This document shows, piece after piece, positions 26,282 to 35,864 of a DNA stretch of 64,000 bases. Position 1 is the first letter of the stretch. Each line of letters opens with the position of its first letter. Below the pieces are notes generated by a model. It ran no database searches, was not told where the DNA came from, and worked only from the letters and a program-made list of their open reading frames with translations. The DNA is from Chryseobacterium indologenes. GTDB lineage: Bacteria > Bacteroidota > Bacteroidia > Flavobacteriales > Weeksellaceae. The translations under genes were made by a program, and so were the position numbers. The stretch covers positions 248,001-312,000 of the forward strand of contig CP065590.1 of the NCBI GenBank assembly GCA_016025055.1. Direction: 5' to 3'.

Positions 26282-26311
26282 AATCAGGACGTGAGATTTC
26301 ATGTCCTGATT
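26282..26311. terminator. Hairpin after the metalloprotease gene
   Basis: AATCAGGAC and GTCCTGATT arms (26282-26290, 26303-26311) separated by 12 bases that extend the pairing (GTGA..TCAT with one mismatch). It sits between the convergent metalloprotease and tag genes; the flanking T residues are few. Confidence 0.55.
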
Positions 26312-26363
26312 CTTGAAAAAGTAACCGTTTCCCGGGAATACTGGTGATCCCCGAATATTTATA

Positions 26364-26924
26364 CTACTTCTTTATCGTTTGTTTCCACAGAGGTTTCCGG
26401 GCCAACACTTTAGAATGAATGGGACAAGTCTCTGCATGAGCACCTTCTAAATATCCTGTACTCATCAGAAATTCGTTCACAATTTCACCACCTGTGAATT
26501 TGAATGTTTTTTTGAATAATTTCATCCATTCCTGTAATGTTTTAGGATGGTGATGTTCAAGCCATTTTTGAAAGGAACCAAATTCATCCTGCAAAGCAAT
26601 GATAGTTCTGGCATTTTCAATGGCGGCATTTACCTTTAGTTTATTTCTGATAATCCCGCTGTCACTCAGTAGCCTTTCGCGATCACTTTCTGTATAAGCT
26701 GCAATTTTCTGAATATCAAAATTATCATAGGCTTTCCTGAAGTTTTCTTCTTTTTTCAGGACCGTTTCCCAGCTCAAACCCGCCTGATTTATTTCGAGAA
26801 TCAGTCTTCCGAATAATTCATTATCATCATGAATTGGAAATCCGTAATAATTATCATGGTAGTTTTTATGCAGCTGTTTTCGGCTTTCGGGCTGCATCCC
26901 TTCTATAGCTAAACAATAACTCAT
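26364..26924 (-). CDS. tag: DNA-3-methyladenine glycosylase I
   Basis: Base excision repair enzyme that removes 3-methyladenine. The 186-residue protein has Tag features: YHDNYYGFPIHDDNELFGRLILE, NQAGLSWETVLKKEENFRKAY (helix-hairpin-helix region), IIRNKLKVNAAIENA, and the EGAHAETCPIHSKV region near the C-terminus, whose Cys and His contribute to the zinc-snap site with the N-terminal Cys (SYCLA). It is monocistronic and convergent with the metalloprotease. Length is typical. Confidence 0.93.
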   Translation of the reverse strand: MSYCLAIEGMQPESRKQLHKNYHDNYYGFPIHDDNELFGRLILEINQAGLSWETVLKKEENFRKAYDNFDIQKIAAYTESDRERLLSDSGIIRNKLKVNAAIENARTIIALQDEFGSFQKWLEHHHPKTLQEWMKLFKKTFKFTGGEIVNEFLMSTGYLEGAHAETCPIHSKVLARKPLWKQTIKK

Positions 26925-27066
26925 TGAAATATCTGTTCTAGTTTGACGATGTAAAGATAATACAGGATTGTGACAACTGTTAGTCAGTAGGATTTATTTT
27001 TTGAACCTTAAAGATATTACAGGGATGAATTTGCACAATTTATTAAGCTAAAATTAAAATAAAGTG

Positions 27067-27074
27067 TAGTTTTG
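27067..27074 (+). promoter_or_regulatory. Candidate -7 element
   Basis: TAGTTTTG matches the Bacteroidota -7 consensus TAnnTTTG. A start about 7 bases downstream would make the ATG at 27080 leaderless, which favours the in-frame ATG at 27107 (MYKAVITM) as the true start of the next gene. No TTTG -33 box is at the right spacing. Confidence 0.35.
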
Positions 27075-27106
27075 CAATAATGTCAGACACCAGAATCCAT
27101 ATCAAA

Positions 27107-27457
27107 ATGTACAAAGCAGTCATTACGATGCTTATACTGGTGTTCTCCCTATCGCCATGTTCTGTAAAAAGAAATGTTCTTGATATTTTCGACATTCAAT
27201 ATATCAGTGGTTTAAACAAGGTAAAGGTAACCTCCGGACTTTCCTTACACTGTGATATTTCTACAACTTCCTCCGGTATCTCCCGTGCAAAAACCAAGGC
27301 AGAAAACGAATCCAAAGGATCTTTTTGGGAAATTAATGCTGCCATAAGGAATCCGGGACAAGAAAAACCTTGTCTCAATAAATATTCGGGGCATACTACA
27401 GGAAACAGCCCGCCAAAGTATATTTTATTTAAAAGACTGAAATTGGATCTGGCTTAA
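27107..27457 (+). CDS. Small exported hypothetical protein
   Basis: 116 residues from the chosen start. An N-terminal hydrophobic region (MYKAVITMLILVFSLSPCSVK) could be a signal or lipoprotein anchor; the rest is basic and polar, with TGNSPPKYILFKRLKLDLA at the C-terminus. I do not recognise the family, though I believe similar small proteins precede DoxD/DoxA genes in Chryseobacterium. It is 48 bases upstream of the DoxD-DoxA gene and probably transcribed with it. A frame extension to 27080 exists but is less likely. Confidence 0.55.
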   Translation: MYKAVITMLILVFSLSPCSVKRNVLDIFDIQYISGLNKVKVTSGLSLHCDISTTSSGISRAKTKAENESKGSFWEINAAIRNPGQEKPCLNKYSGHTTGNSPPKYILFKRLKLDLA

Positions 27458-27505
27458 AATTCCTTAAGCCTCATCATCAGTTTTTTACAATATAATATCA
27501 CTTCA

Positions 27506-28519
27506 ATGAAAAATACAAAAAACAACCAGTCTTATGACCTGGCTGGATTATACACTTTATCGCTCCGAATGGTTATCGGATGGACCTACTTTTCAGCATT
27601 CTGGCGAAGACTTATTCTTGAAAACAAACTTACTCCCGATGAAAACGGATATATCGGAGAAAAATTCAACCATTTTCTACCCAATGCTCTGGGAATCAAA
27701 CCTATCATTGAGTATCTGGTCACTCACCCGGATTCTTTACAGAGGTCTATGATGACCTTTACCATTATTGAGGCCGTTGTAGGCTTACTGATTATACTTG
27801 GATTTTTCACCAGACTTATGAGTATCGGAATTTTCAGCCTAGCTCTGGGAATCCTTCTGGGGTCGGGCTGGCTGGGAACGACCTGTGTAGATGAATGGCA
27901 AATTGGTGTTCTGGGAGTTGCAGGTGGTTTTGTATTGTTTCTTACAGGAAGCAGTACCTATTCCATTGATCATTATTTCATCAAAAAAAGCAAAAGCTTT
28001 ACATATTCAACATGGTTCCGATGGCTAGGTTCTGGCCCTTTACCTGTAGTTAACGTAAAAAGTTTTGTACTGGCAGGTTCCCTAATCATTTTTGGACTTA
28101 CCTTATACACCAACCAATATTTCCATGGAGGCGTATGGGGAACGTTACACAATAAATCTGTACAACCGAAGATCGAAATTTCGAATATTTCCCATGAGAA
28201 ATCGCTTCTGAAATTTCAGCTGTACAGAACTGAAGGAGCTGATGTCTACGGTTCATTTTTAATCGGAATCCATATTCTTGACAAAAACGGGAATGTTTTA
28301 AAGGAACTTTCGCACACGGATCTTTCAAAATTTGCTCAAGAAAATATCGAAAACCATTATGTGGCTAAAATCCGGTCCGGGAAACACAGTCTTGTAATTC
28401 CTCTTGGTGCTAAAGCTGATATCAGCATTAATATTGGAGATATCATTCAAAAAAGTGAGATCCATACTTTAAAGCTGATTGATATCAGTGGAATTGAATG
28501 GGTAAAAACTCTCAGATAA
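27506..28519 (+). CDS. DoxD-DoxA fusion (TQO small subunit-like) membrane protein
   Basis: A 337-residue protein with an N-terminal DoxX/DoxD membrane half (about 1-160; TLSLRMVIGWTYFSAFWRR, ILGFFTRLMSIGIFSLAL, LGVAGGFVLFL) and a C-terminal DoxA-like half (about 185-337; the LAGSLIIFGLTLYTNQYFHGG helix followed by a soluble beta domain). In Acidianus, DoxD and DoxA form thiosulfate:quinone oxidoreductase; bacterial fusions share the fold, but thiosulfate use here is unproven. The paired small exported protein upstream is consistent with a conserved module. A palindromic terminator follows. Confidence 0.85.
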   Translation: MKNTKNNQSYDLAGLYTLSLRMVIGWTYFSAFWRRLILENKLTPDENGYIGEKFNHFLPNALGIKPIIEYLVTHPDSLQRSMMTFTIIEAVVGLLIILGFFTRLMSIGIFSLALGILLGSGWLGTTCVDEWQIGVLGVAGGFVLFLTGSSTYSIDHYFIKKSKSFTYSTWFRWLGSGPLPVVNVKSFVLAGSLIIFGLTLYTNQYFHGGVWGTLHNKSVQPKIEISNISHEKSLLKFQLYRTEGADVYGSFLIGIHILDKNGNVLKELSHTDLSKFAQENIENHYVAKIRSGKHSLVIPLGAKADISINIGDIIQKSEIHTLKLIDISGIEWVKTLR

Positions 28520-28523
28520 TCAT

Positions 28524-28560
28524 AGCTGGAGCGGGCCTTAAGGCCCGCTCCAGCTAATTT
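28524..28560. terminator. 32-base perfect palindrome terminator
   Basis: A perfect palindrome of 32 bases (28524-28555; arms AGCTGGAGCGGGCCTT and AAGGCCCGCTCCAGCT) followed by AATTTTT. It is 5 bases after the DoxD-DoxA stop and 23 bases before the convergent hypothetical gene end, so it may stop transcription from both sides. Confidence 0.85.
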
Positions 28561-28577
28561 TTGCACACATTATTTCT

Positions 28578-29180
28578 TTAATTCGCATTTTTCAAAGCAA
28601 TAATCCTATAGATACATGAACTGTCCGGATCAAGCTTCAATACTTCTATATGCAGTAAAACATCCAGCCCCATAGTATCGCATACACCTTGTATAAAAGG
28701 TTTTATAACCGGCCATTGTAACAGATCTGCAATTTCCAGATTCTGTGTGATTCTATGGTAGCGGTCTGTTCCTTTTATCAACATTTCAACTTTCTGATCA
28801 TTTAATTCTTTAAATTCAAAATTATATTCGGGACTGGATGTAAAAATTGCTGCAATAAATATTTTAACCACACTCGGAATCCCAAAGGGTAAGTCCGGCT
28901 TTACTCCTAAAGTTCTGAGGGTCATTTTCGTTCCAAGATCATACATAAAGGCGCTCGAAAGCTGCTCAACCGACTCAGGACCAAAAAGTTTTCCTGATTG
29001 TTTAAGCAACCCTCCGTAGAATAATCCGGTGATATCGGACAAACGCTGTATTAATTCTGTAAAAGTTCCGGGAAAAAAATCTGAGATGATCTGATCCTGA
29101 TCCATTTCAGGAAGATAGATATCATTTTTTCTGAAACTGGATAACGCCAAAAAGGTTTCCGGCAATTGTTTATTATTCAT
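28578..29180 (-). CDS. Hypothetical cytosolic protein (200 aa)
   Basis: No signal peptide or membrane helix. A helical N-terminal half (about 15-120) leads to an alpha/beta C-terminal half with an EIADLLQWPVIKPFIQGVCD helix and a final strand region, DPDSSCIYRIIAL. The C-terminal layout (helix, Cys near the end of the domain, short strand) reminds me of V4R-type small-molecule binding domains, but I am not confident. It is monocistronic, convergent with the DoxD-DoxA gene. Confidence 0.7.
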   Translation of the reverse strand: MNNKQLPETFLALSSFRKNDIYLPEMDQDQIISDFFPGTFTELIQRLSDITGLFYGGLLKQSGKLFGPESVEQLSSAFMYDLGTKMTLRTLGVKPDLPFGIPSVVKIFIAAIFTSSPEYNFEFKELNDQKVEMLIKGTDRYHRITQNLEIADLLQWPVIKPFIQGVCDTMGLDVLLHIEVLKLDPDSSCIYRIIALKNAN

Positions 29181-29632
29181 GGTAAAGCTTTGTAAATGTC
29201 ATGGGATAATTGTAGGTAAGAAATTGAACTACCTTCATTTCACATTCTGACAGGAAAAACCTTTCGTATCATCCTGTTTAGTCTATCCGGAAACCGACTT
29301 TCAGAAACCGGTAACACACCTTTACATTGATGAAAGGCAGCAATACCATTATGCCAACGGTATCATCAATCTGATCTAGGAATCATTTTTATGACAAGCA
29401 TTGTGAAGCTTGCACTCGTCTTTGCCTGTGGGAAAGACATGATGAGAGTGAGGGAATCTGTTCATATTTTTTCATTTGGTGATGTAAAGCTAAAGAAAAT
29501 AAATAAATTCTCCAATAAGTGACATTATTTTTACCTTAAAATAATAATAAATTAATATGAAGACTTACATTTTAATTGAATATGAAAAACAAAGGCTTAA
29601 CGGGTCAAAAAGACGCGGTTATTCCATAAAAA
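29181..29632. other. Spacer with a coding-like fragment
   Basis: About 450 bases without an intact gene. From about 29250 to 29378 the + strand reads QEKPFVSSCLVYPETDFQ, then KPVTHLYIDERQQYHYANG, to a stop, after an in-frame TGA. This looks like the remnant of a real coding sequence. A further 43-codon frame at 29390-29521 is less convincing. Confidence 0.3.
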
Positions 29633-29656
29633 AACCTCCGAAGTGTTTCGGAGGTT
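29626..29656 (-). terminator. Terminator of the efflux operon
   Basis: Perfect stem AACCTCCGAA (29633-29642) and TTCGGAGGTT (29647-29656), 4-base loop; on the leftward strand it is followed by seven T. It lies 10 bases after the emrB stop. Confidence 0.85.
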
Positions 29657-29666
29657 GTCATAAAAT

Positions 29667-31242
29667 TTAGTGCATGGCTTCACTCAAATCTATTTTTTCT
29701 TTACTCTTTCTTTCTTTAATAAATAAGATAAACGGAATACATATTAAAAATATTACTCCAAGGTAAAGAAATACATCCATATAGGATAATACTGTTGCCT
29801 GTTTGGTGACTGACAAATCAAGCATTTTATACGCCGCATTCATTGCTGCATCAGGAGTCATTCCTTTAGCCATAAAATTGGCTTTTAATGCGGCAAGTCT
29901 TTGCTGGACATCAAAGCTGTTTTGATCCAGATGCGAAATTAAATTATTCCTGTATTTCTGGCCTGCATTAGCGATGAAGGTGGTAATGGCCGCAATACCG
30001 AATGAACCGCCCAACTGTCTCATCATTCCTGTAAAGGCTGCACCCTGTCCGATTTCCTGGCCTTTCAGTGTACTTAATGACAAGGAAGTAATCGGAATGA
30101 AGAGCAATCCAAGCCCGGCTCCCCTTACAATCAGCATCCAGAAGAAAGCATCTTTACCGGTATCAGGAGTCAGGATTTTATATCCCCAGAAACTATAGAC
30201 AAAAAGATAAACAATCCTAGAGATACCAGGATCTGCTGTTTAGCACCTTTTGCAAGCAATCTGCCGATAATAGGCATCATGAAAGCGGTCGTCAGCGCTG
30301 CCGGAATCATCAGTGCACCAGACTGCAGCGCCGTCCAGCCTAAAATACTTTGTGTATAAAGAGGAACAATGAATGTCGAACCATACAGCCCGAATCCCAA
30401 CACAAATGACATCATTGTTCCGATTCTTAAATTACTGTTTTTAAGGACTCTAAGCTCCACAATCGGATACTTAAAGGTAAGCTCACGCCAAAGGAATAAT
30501 ATAAATCCTAAAATGGCCGCTATGGTAAACGCTACAATCATTCCGCTTGCAAACCAGTCTTCTTCATGCCCTCTTTCCAGGATAAACTGTAGAGATCCGA
30601 CTGTTATAGCCAGTAAGGCAATACCTATCCAGTCTACATCCGATACTTTACGTTTTTCCGCATATTTCGGGCTTCTTACGAACTGAAGCGTCATCAGAGT
30701 CGCTGCAATACCAATCGGAATATTGATATAGAAAATATAAGGCCAGCTGAAGTTATCCACGATGTATCCTCCCAGTGGCGGACCTAACGTTGGGCCGATA
30801 ATTACTCCCAACCCATAGATAGCCTGAGCCATACTTCTTTTTCAATCGGATAAGATTCCGTAATGATCGTCTGTGAAGTAACCAGTAAGGCTCCCCCACC
30901 GATTCCCTGCATCAATCTGAAAAATACGAGTTCCCAGATATTGGTCGCATTTCCACACAGAAATGAAAATACGGTAAATATAATGATGGAGGCCGCAAAG
31001 TAATTTCTACGCCCAAACTGCTGAGACAACCAGCTCGTCATCGGTACGATAATTACGTTCCCGATGGCATAGGCTGTAATTACCCAACCTACTTCAGAAA
31101 GTGTGGCTCCAAGGTTACCCTTCATCTCGTTCAGGGCAACATTCACAATCGTGGAGTCCACAATCTCAAGAAGGGCGCAAAGAATAGCCGTAATCGTAAT
31201 GATTACTCTTCGGGCTCCATATTCTACTAATGAATCTTGCAT
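29667..31242 (-). CDS. DHA2/EmrB-type MFS multidrug exporter, two frameshifts
   Basis: Inner-membrane drug:proton antiporter with 14 transmembrane segments. Three adjacent frames make up one protein: 31242-30842 (EIVDSTIVNVALNEMKGNL motif 1 and GGALLVTSQTIITESYP), 30842-30205, and 30205-29667 (LGLLFIPITSLSLSTLKGQEIGQ, then the C-terminal charged tail). Breaks are in T5 at 30838-30842 and A5 at 30201-30205; adding one base at each restores 525 residues and the family sequence FIFFVYSFWGYKI. It is the last gene of the tetR-tolC-hlyD-emrB operon, a tripartite pump. Confidence 0.92.
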
Positions 31243-31333
31243 AATTTTATTCGAATATTTGTATTAATGTAAAATGTAGGATGTATTAATGATTCAATTC
31301 ATCAAGAATACATTTTACGTAAGTACATGAATA

Positions 31334-32437
31334 CTATTTCAAGGAAACTTCTGCTTTCACGTTCATCCCTGTTCTTAATCTTTTTGCAATATTTTTATCT
31401 AGGTTTACAAAATCGATCTTTACAGGAAGTCTCTGCACTACTTTAACGAAGTTACCACTTGCATTATCCGGAGGCAGAATAGAGAACGTAGCTCCTGTTG
31501 CCGGAGAGAATGAGCTTACCACTCCATCAAACTCCTGATCAGGGAATGCATCAATCTCAATTTTCACCTTTTGTCCTTCGACCATCTTATCCACCTGTGT
31601 TTCTTTGAAGTTGGCAACTACCCATTTCTGGTCGTTTTTCACCAAGGCAAACAATTGTGCACCTGCCTGCAGATACTGGCCTGCCTGGGTAGGTACTTTT
31701 CCTACGTATCCGTCTTCAGGAGCTACAATTACAGTGTATGATAAATTTAATCTTGCATTTTCAACATCTACTTCTCTTTGTTTTGCCATTGAACTTGCTA
31801 CACTGATCTGTTGAGAACTTGCCGCAGTCTGTGAAGAAGCGATCGTCGTCTGCTGAGCAATCTGGTTTCTTTGTTCCACCAATACCTGAAGCTGCTTATC
31901 TGCTGATTGTTTTGCCGCCAAAGCCTGCTCATATTGTTGTTCTGTAATCGAATGATCTTTTACAAGATTAGCATATCTTTTTAAATCTTGTGAAGTTTTC
32001 CAAACATTTACTTTTGCCGCTTCAATCTGTGCGTTTGCTGTAGCTACAGCTGCCTGAGAGCTGTTGATATTTTTAGAAGTCGCCGTAGTAGTAGCTTCAG
32101 CAGTTGAAATATTGCTTTTTGCTGTTGCCAGTGCTGCCTGTGACTGATCAAGGGCCATCTTCTGATCTCTGTTGTCTAAAATAACCAATGTATCTCCTTT
32201 CTTCACAAATTGATTGTCTTTCACTTTTACTTCAGCGACATATCCTGAGATTTTAGAGATTACCGGTGCCATATTGGAAGCAATCTGAGCATCGTCCGTC
32301 TCTTCATGATACTGTCCGTAGGTGTAAGCTCTGTAACCGTAGATTCCTCCCCCGATGACAACAGCTGCTAAAATGATAGGAAAGACTAAACTTTTTTTCT
32401 TTTTAGGTTCAGCTACCTGTGTATTATTATTTTCCAT
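31334..32437 (-). CDS. HlyD/EmrA-type membrane fusion protein
   Basis: Periplasmic adaptor linking the MFS pump to the outer-membrane channel. 367 residues: one N-terminal transmembrane anchor (about 17-35, VFPIILAAVVIGGGIYGYRA), a biotinyl-lipoyl-like domain (PVISKISGYVAEVKVKDNQFVKKGD), a long coiled-coil hairpin (about 90-235), and a beta-barrel domain with SYTVIVAPEDGYVGKVPTQAGQY and RTGMNVKAEVSLK at the end. It follows tolC after 16 bases and precedes emrB by 91 bases. Confidence 0.93.
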   Translation of the reverse strand: MENNNTQVAEPKKKKSLVFPIILAAVVIGGGIYGYRAYTYGQYHEETDDAQIASNMAPVISKISGYVAEVKVKDNQFVKKGDTLVILDNRDQKMALDQSQAALATAKSNISTAEATTTATSKNINSSQAAVATANAQIEAAKVNVWKTSQDLKRYANLVKDHSITEQQYEQALAAKQSADKQLQVLVEQRNQIAQQTTIASSQTAASSQQISVASSMAKQREVDVENARLNLSYTVIVAPEDGYVGKVPTQAGQYLQAGAQLFALVKNDQKWVVANFKETQVDKMVEGQKVKIEIDAFPDQEFDGVVSSFSPATGATFSILPPDNASGNFVKVVQRLPVKIDFVNLDKNIAKRLRTGMNVKAEVSLK

Positions 32438-32453
32438 TTTGGTTTCGATCTGA

Positions 32454-33770
32454 TTATTTAATTGTTAAAGTTCCTGTTGTTTGTAATAGTTTTCTATAGG
32501 CTAATGCAGCGTCTGCTTTTGCATTGATTACTCCTACGTTAGCGCCTATTTGTGCAGCGTCTGCATCCAGTAATTCTGTCATGGTTGCAAGACCGTTGTC
32601 ATATTTATTTTTTGTAATCCTGAAATTTTCATTTGCCTGCTCTGCAGATTTTTCATACACAGAAATCCTCTTTTTAGAATAATCTGTATTCTGGTATTCT
32701 CTGTTTACATCAAGCTTAATGTTGTCATTCAGTAATTCATCGGTAGCTGCCAGCTGCTTTTCTCTGGCCTGCGATTGTCTCAACGATGAGTTTTCTTTCC
32801 AGATATTTGATAAATTATAAGAGATTCCCACTCCTACATTGATAGCATTGTAAACCGTAAGAAACTTAGGAATATCTGCTGCTACATATCCTCCTGTAAA
32901 TGCAATTGACGGAAGATTTTCTGCTTTTGCTGCTTTTGTTCCCAGCTCGGCCGCTTTTCTCTGTTGTGCTAAAGCCTGTAAATCTTTACGGTTTTCTCTC
33001 GCTTCGTTTATATAAAAATCAACCGGTTTTATATCTGTTCCCTCTTCGATATAATTCTGATCCACTTCAAGCTCAGTTGTTTCAGGAAGGCCTAGCAATA
33101 AGTCCATATTGATATTGGCAATATTGTAGTTATTTTTCGCTTCCAACAATTGAAGTTCGATATTTGAGGTCTGCAGGTTTGCCTTTAATCTGTCGTTTCT
33201 TGCAATCAAGCCGTTGTTTTCCATTTTAAGGAAAGTTTCATCTCTCTTTTGAGATGCAGCAAGGTTTTCTTCAAAAACTTTAATAGACTGATTGGCTTTA
33301 AACAAATTGTTATAAGCCTGTGCTACATTGTAGGCAATCGCTATTTTATCATTTTCTGTACTCAGCTTGGATGCTTCTACCAGATATTTTGCAGATTGAA
33401 TCCCGTACTTGATTCTTCCCCCGCTGTAGATAGGAACACTAAGATTGGCTGAACCGTAAAGAACCTGATGTATTTCTGGGCCTCCTGCTCCACCGGCAAG
33501 ACCCGGCAATTTGATATCCACATTCGGCTTTATCGGAAGGTACATATAGCTTCCTGAAACCTTTAATTCCGGAAGCTGTCTGTTTTTAGCCTCCAAAAGA
33601 TCAGCTGTAGCCTCCTCGATCTTGGCTGCATCGATCTTGAGATTCTTGCTGTTCTGGATTCCCAGCTGCACAGCTTCGTCAAGAGAAAGTGTTTTTTTCT
33701 CCTGGGCATTTGCATTTGCTATTCCTATGAATAGTGATAATGCAATCACTGAGTTATTTATTCTCTTCAT
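32454..33770 (-). CDS. TolC family outer-membrane channel
   Basis: Outer-membrane efflux channel, 438 residues, with a signal peptide (ending ANAQE, about 22) and two OEP repeats. Typical helices: LSLDEAVQLGIQNSKNLK, QAYNNLFKANQSIKV and QSREKQLAATDELLNDN-like stretches, ending in AYRKLLQTTGTLTIK. Its start codon overlaps the tetR gene by 17 bases, which couples the two. Operates with the HlyD and EmrB products downstream. Confidence 0.93.
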   Translation of the reverse strand: MKRINNSVIALSLFIGIANANAQEKKTLSLDEAVQLGIQNSKNLKIDAAKIEEATADLLEAKNRQLPELKVSGSYMYLPIKPNVDIKLPGLAGGAGGPEIHQVLYGSANLSVPIYSGGRIKYGIQSAKYLVEASKLSTENDKIAIAYNVAQAYNNLFKANQSIKVFEENLAASQKRDETFLKMENNGLIARNDRLKANLQTSNIELQLLEAKNNYNIANINMDLLLGLPETTELEVDQNYIEEGTDIKPVDFYINEARENRKDLQALAQQRKAAELGTKAAKAENLPSIAFTGGYVAADIPKFLTVYNAINVGVGISYNLSNIWKENSSLRQSQAREKQLAATDELLNDNIKLDVNREYQNTDYSKKRISVYEKSAEQANENFRITKNKYDNGLATMTELLDADAAQIGANVGVINAKADAALAYRKLLQTTGTLTIK

Positions 33771-34380
33771 AACCTAAAAGGTCTTTTAGTAAATATTTTA
33801 TATGTTTATTAAGTTCTGTATAGTATTTTTCATCAAAAACCTCTTCATCTTCTGTATCATTCAGGAACTCCTTGTACATTTCTTTCGCGTTGAATGCATA
33901 GAATAAAGTTCCGCTGACGGTAGAATGAAGCAGATAAATTGGAGGGTTTTTGGTGAAAATTCCATTTTTAAGACCGCTTTCCAAAATTTGGGAGTACATA
34001 GAAATAAATCCCATTTTGGTTTGTTTCAAAAATTCTACAATCTGAGGATTCTGAGTATGCAACTGCTCCCTCTGCATAATTCTGTAAAAACATTTTTGTG
34101 TCCTTATCCTGCTTGAAAACTGATCAATTACTTTTTCAATCTTCTCCCATTCGTTGATATCAGTTCTTCCCAAAAGATCTTTAGAAAAAAACTGGCCTTC
34201 ATTCATTCTGTATTCAACTAATTTCTCATAAAGCTTTTCCTTAGAGCCAAAATAATATGAGATCATAGAGATATTTACCTGAGCCGCTTTTGCTATTTCT
34301 CTGGTGGAGGTTCCTTCAAACCCCTTTTCAGCAAAAAGCTTTTCGGCTGCGAATAATATATTTTCTTCTTTTGAAATCAT
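33754..34380 (-). CDS. TetR family transcriptional regulator
   Basis: A 208-residue regulator, first gene of the efflux operon. N-terminal HTH (about 1-55): KEENILFAAEKLFAEKGFEG, TREIAKAAQVNISMISYYF, GSKEKLYEKL. Ligand-binding helices occupy the rest. Start chosen at MISKEENILF (34380), the family start; an upstream in-frame extension to 34434 is rejected because it crosses the predicted promoter at 34405-34435. It probably represses its own operon; a palindrome ATCAA-ACGA-TTGAT overlaps the -33 box. Confidence 0.92.
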   Translation of the reverse strand: MISKEENILFAAEKLFAEKGFEGTSTREIAKAAQVNISMISYYFGSKEKLYEKLVEYRMNEGQFFSKDLLGRTDINEWEKIEKVIDQFSSRIRTQKCFYRIMQREQLHTQNPQIVEFLKQTKMGFISMYSQILESGLKNGIFTKNPPIYLLHSTVSGTLFYAFNAKEMYKEFLNDTEDEEVFDEKYYTELNKHIKYLLKDLLGYEENK

Positions 34381-34404
34381 GTTAGTTGTCCATTTTTCAG
34401 GGCG

Positions 34405-34443
34405 CAAATTTACACAAGTTTTAAATAAGATCAAACGATTGAT
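34405..34443 (-). promoter_or_regulatory. Bacteroidota promoter and TetR operator candidate
   Basis: On the leftward strand the -33 box TTTG (34435-34432) is followed after exactly 19 bases by TAAATTTG (34412-34405), a full match to the Bacteroidota sigma-ABfr consensus. The predicted leader is about 18 bases. The palindrome ATCAA-ACGA-TTGAT (34430-34443) overlaps the -33 box and is a good repressor site. Confidence 0.7.
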
Positions 34444-34695
34444 TGATTTTTTAATATAGATTTAATTAATTATTTACAAAGACCTTCTCTATAAATAAGT
34501 TACAGAGCATTTTACACCCGGAGTGTGAAGCCAATATGAAAAGTCTGGAAAATGGATGAAAATGTAAAAACGATACCAGGATCTTTTTGTAAACCTGCTA
34601 ACAATTTCATCATAAAACAACTGCTGCTTCGAAGATTTATCTGAAAATCCGGCAACAGGACAAAAAAGATATTATATTTACAGAAAACGAATTCT

Positions 34696-35747
34696 ATGGG
34701 CTTATTTGATTTCCTTTTTAAGAAGAAGAAAAAAAAGATCAGACAAACGAAATGACTTCTACCATTGACGCGCCAGAGGAAGTGACAGCCGTTTCAATAC
34801 CTGAAAATACGGATATGATACTGGAAGAACGGGTTCCGCCGGTGAATGAGGACGGAAATCGTTTTACCCTTGAGAGTATTGAAGCATTTAGAAGATTTCA
34901 TTCTGATCCGGGCCTTGATTTCAACACTCAGGGTAAAGATGGTAACGGAAATAGTATTGATGTTACATATCAAACTCACAGGGATCTTTTCAATGAGTGG
35001 ACGGGTATCCAGTCAAAATGGGATCGTATATCATTATTATATCATTTCTGGGATCAGACTCAATTTGAAAAACTTGAACCCTGGCAGGTAATTGAAAGAT
35101 TTGTAAAAGACCGTTATCCTAAAAAGGCGCTTCAGTATTTTGAAAAAAACATGTCAGATAAAAGAGATTTTACTGTGGAAGAGCTTGTTTCGCTTTCAAA
35201 ACTTTACAGGGTATTACTGGATAATGTCACGGCAAAGGAATATATAGAAACAGCCTATCAAAATCATCCTGAAAACGATTCCGTAAAAGTTGAATATGCC
35301 ACGGTTCTCCATATAATCGGCAATCATTCTGAAAAAGAGCTTTCCCATACATTATTTCATGAGGTACTGGACAAAAAGATAGAAAGGAATGATACAGACT
35401 CCGTTCTGGATTGTTTCATATTCTCTGAAGGATATACTGATTCTTCTATTTTTGCGATGCTCTACCTGATGAATACGGAAGCTGATAATGATGCGTGGGA
35501 TCATGTATCTGAAGAATATTACTATTGCCCGGTCTTCCGGTATGAGCACGCCGTACAATTATCACAAACCGATAATTCTCTGAGGGCTTTGGCAAAGCTT
35601 ACTTCCTTGTGCCAGGAATTTCCATGGTTTAAAACGGCTCTCGAAAGTACTATCGGCAATATTAAATCTATGCGAAAGCAGCTCAATAACCCGGATTTTA
35701 TGGAAAAAGAACTTCAGGAATTTCAAACATCATTACAAAGTTTATAA
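34696..35747 (+). CDS. Hypothetical cytosolic protein with poly-Lys N-terminus, frameshifted
   Basis: The long frame from 34752 is preceded by MGLFDFLFKKKKKK at 34696 in another frame; the two join when the A8 run at 34729-34736 gains one base, giving about 350 residues. The N-terminal MGLFDF-poly-Lys is typical of small cytosolic or membrane-associated proteins in Bacteroidota. The rest is mainly helical and acidic, with a TPR-like centre (VSLSKLYRVLLDNVTAKEYI, YATVLHIIGNHSEKELSH) and no catalytic motif. Function unknown. Perhaps a toxin-system or DNA-handling accessory, but nothing shows this. It is alone, between the efflux operon and holB. Confidence 0.65.
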
Positions 35748-35864
35748 TGAGACCAAAGCTGTCAAAATAAACAGAATTATAAAGACATAATCCGCGAGCC
35801 GGTGAATGGATGAAAGACAGATCTGTTTTCTCCTTTTTTTCAGGCATCTGCTGCCTTGACTGAA

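Noticed and set aside
27196..27378. Antisense frame in the small exported protein gene
   Set aside because: No support on that strand; the + frame has a signal peptide and a promoter-like element.
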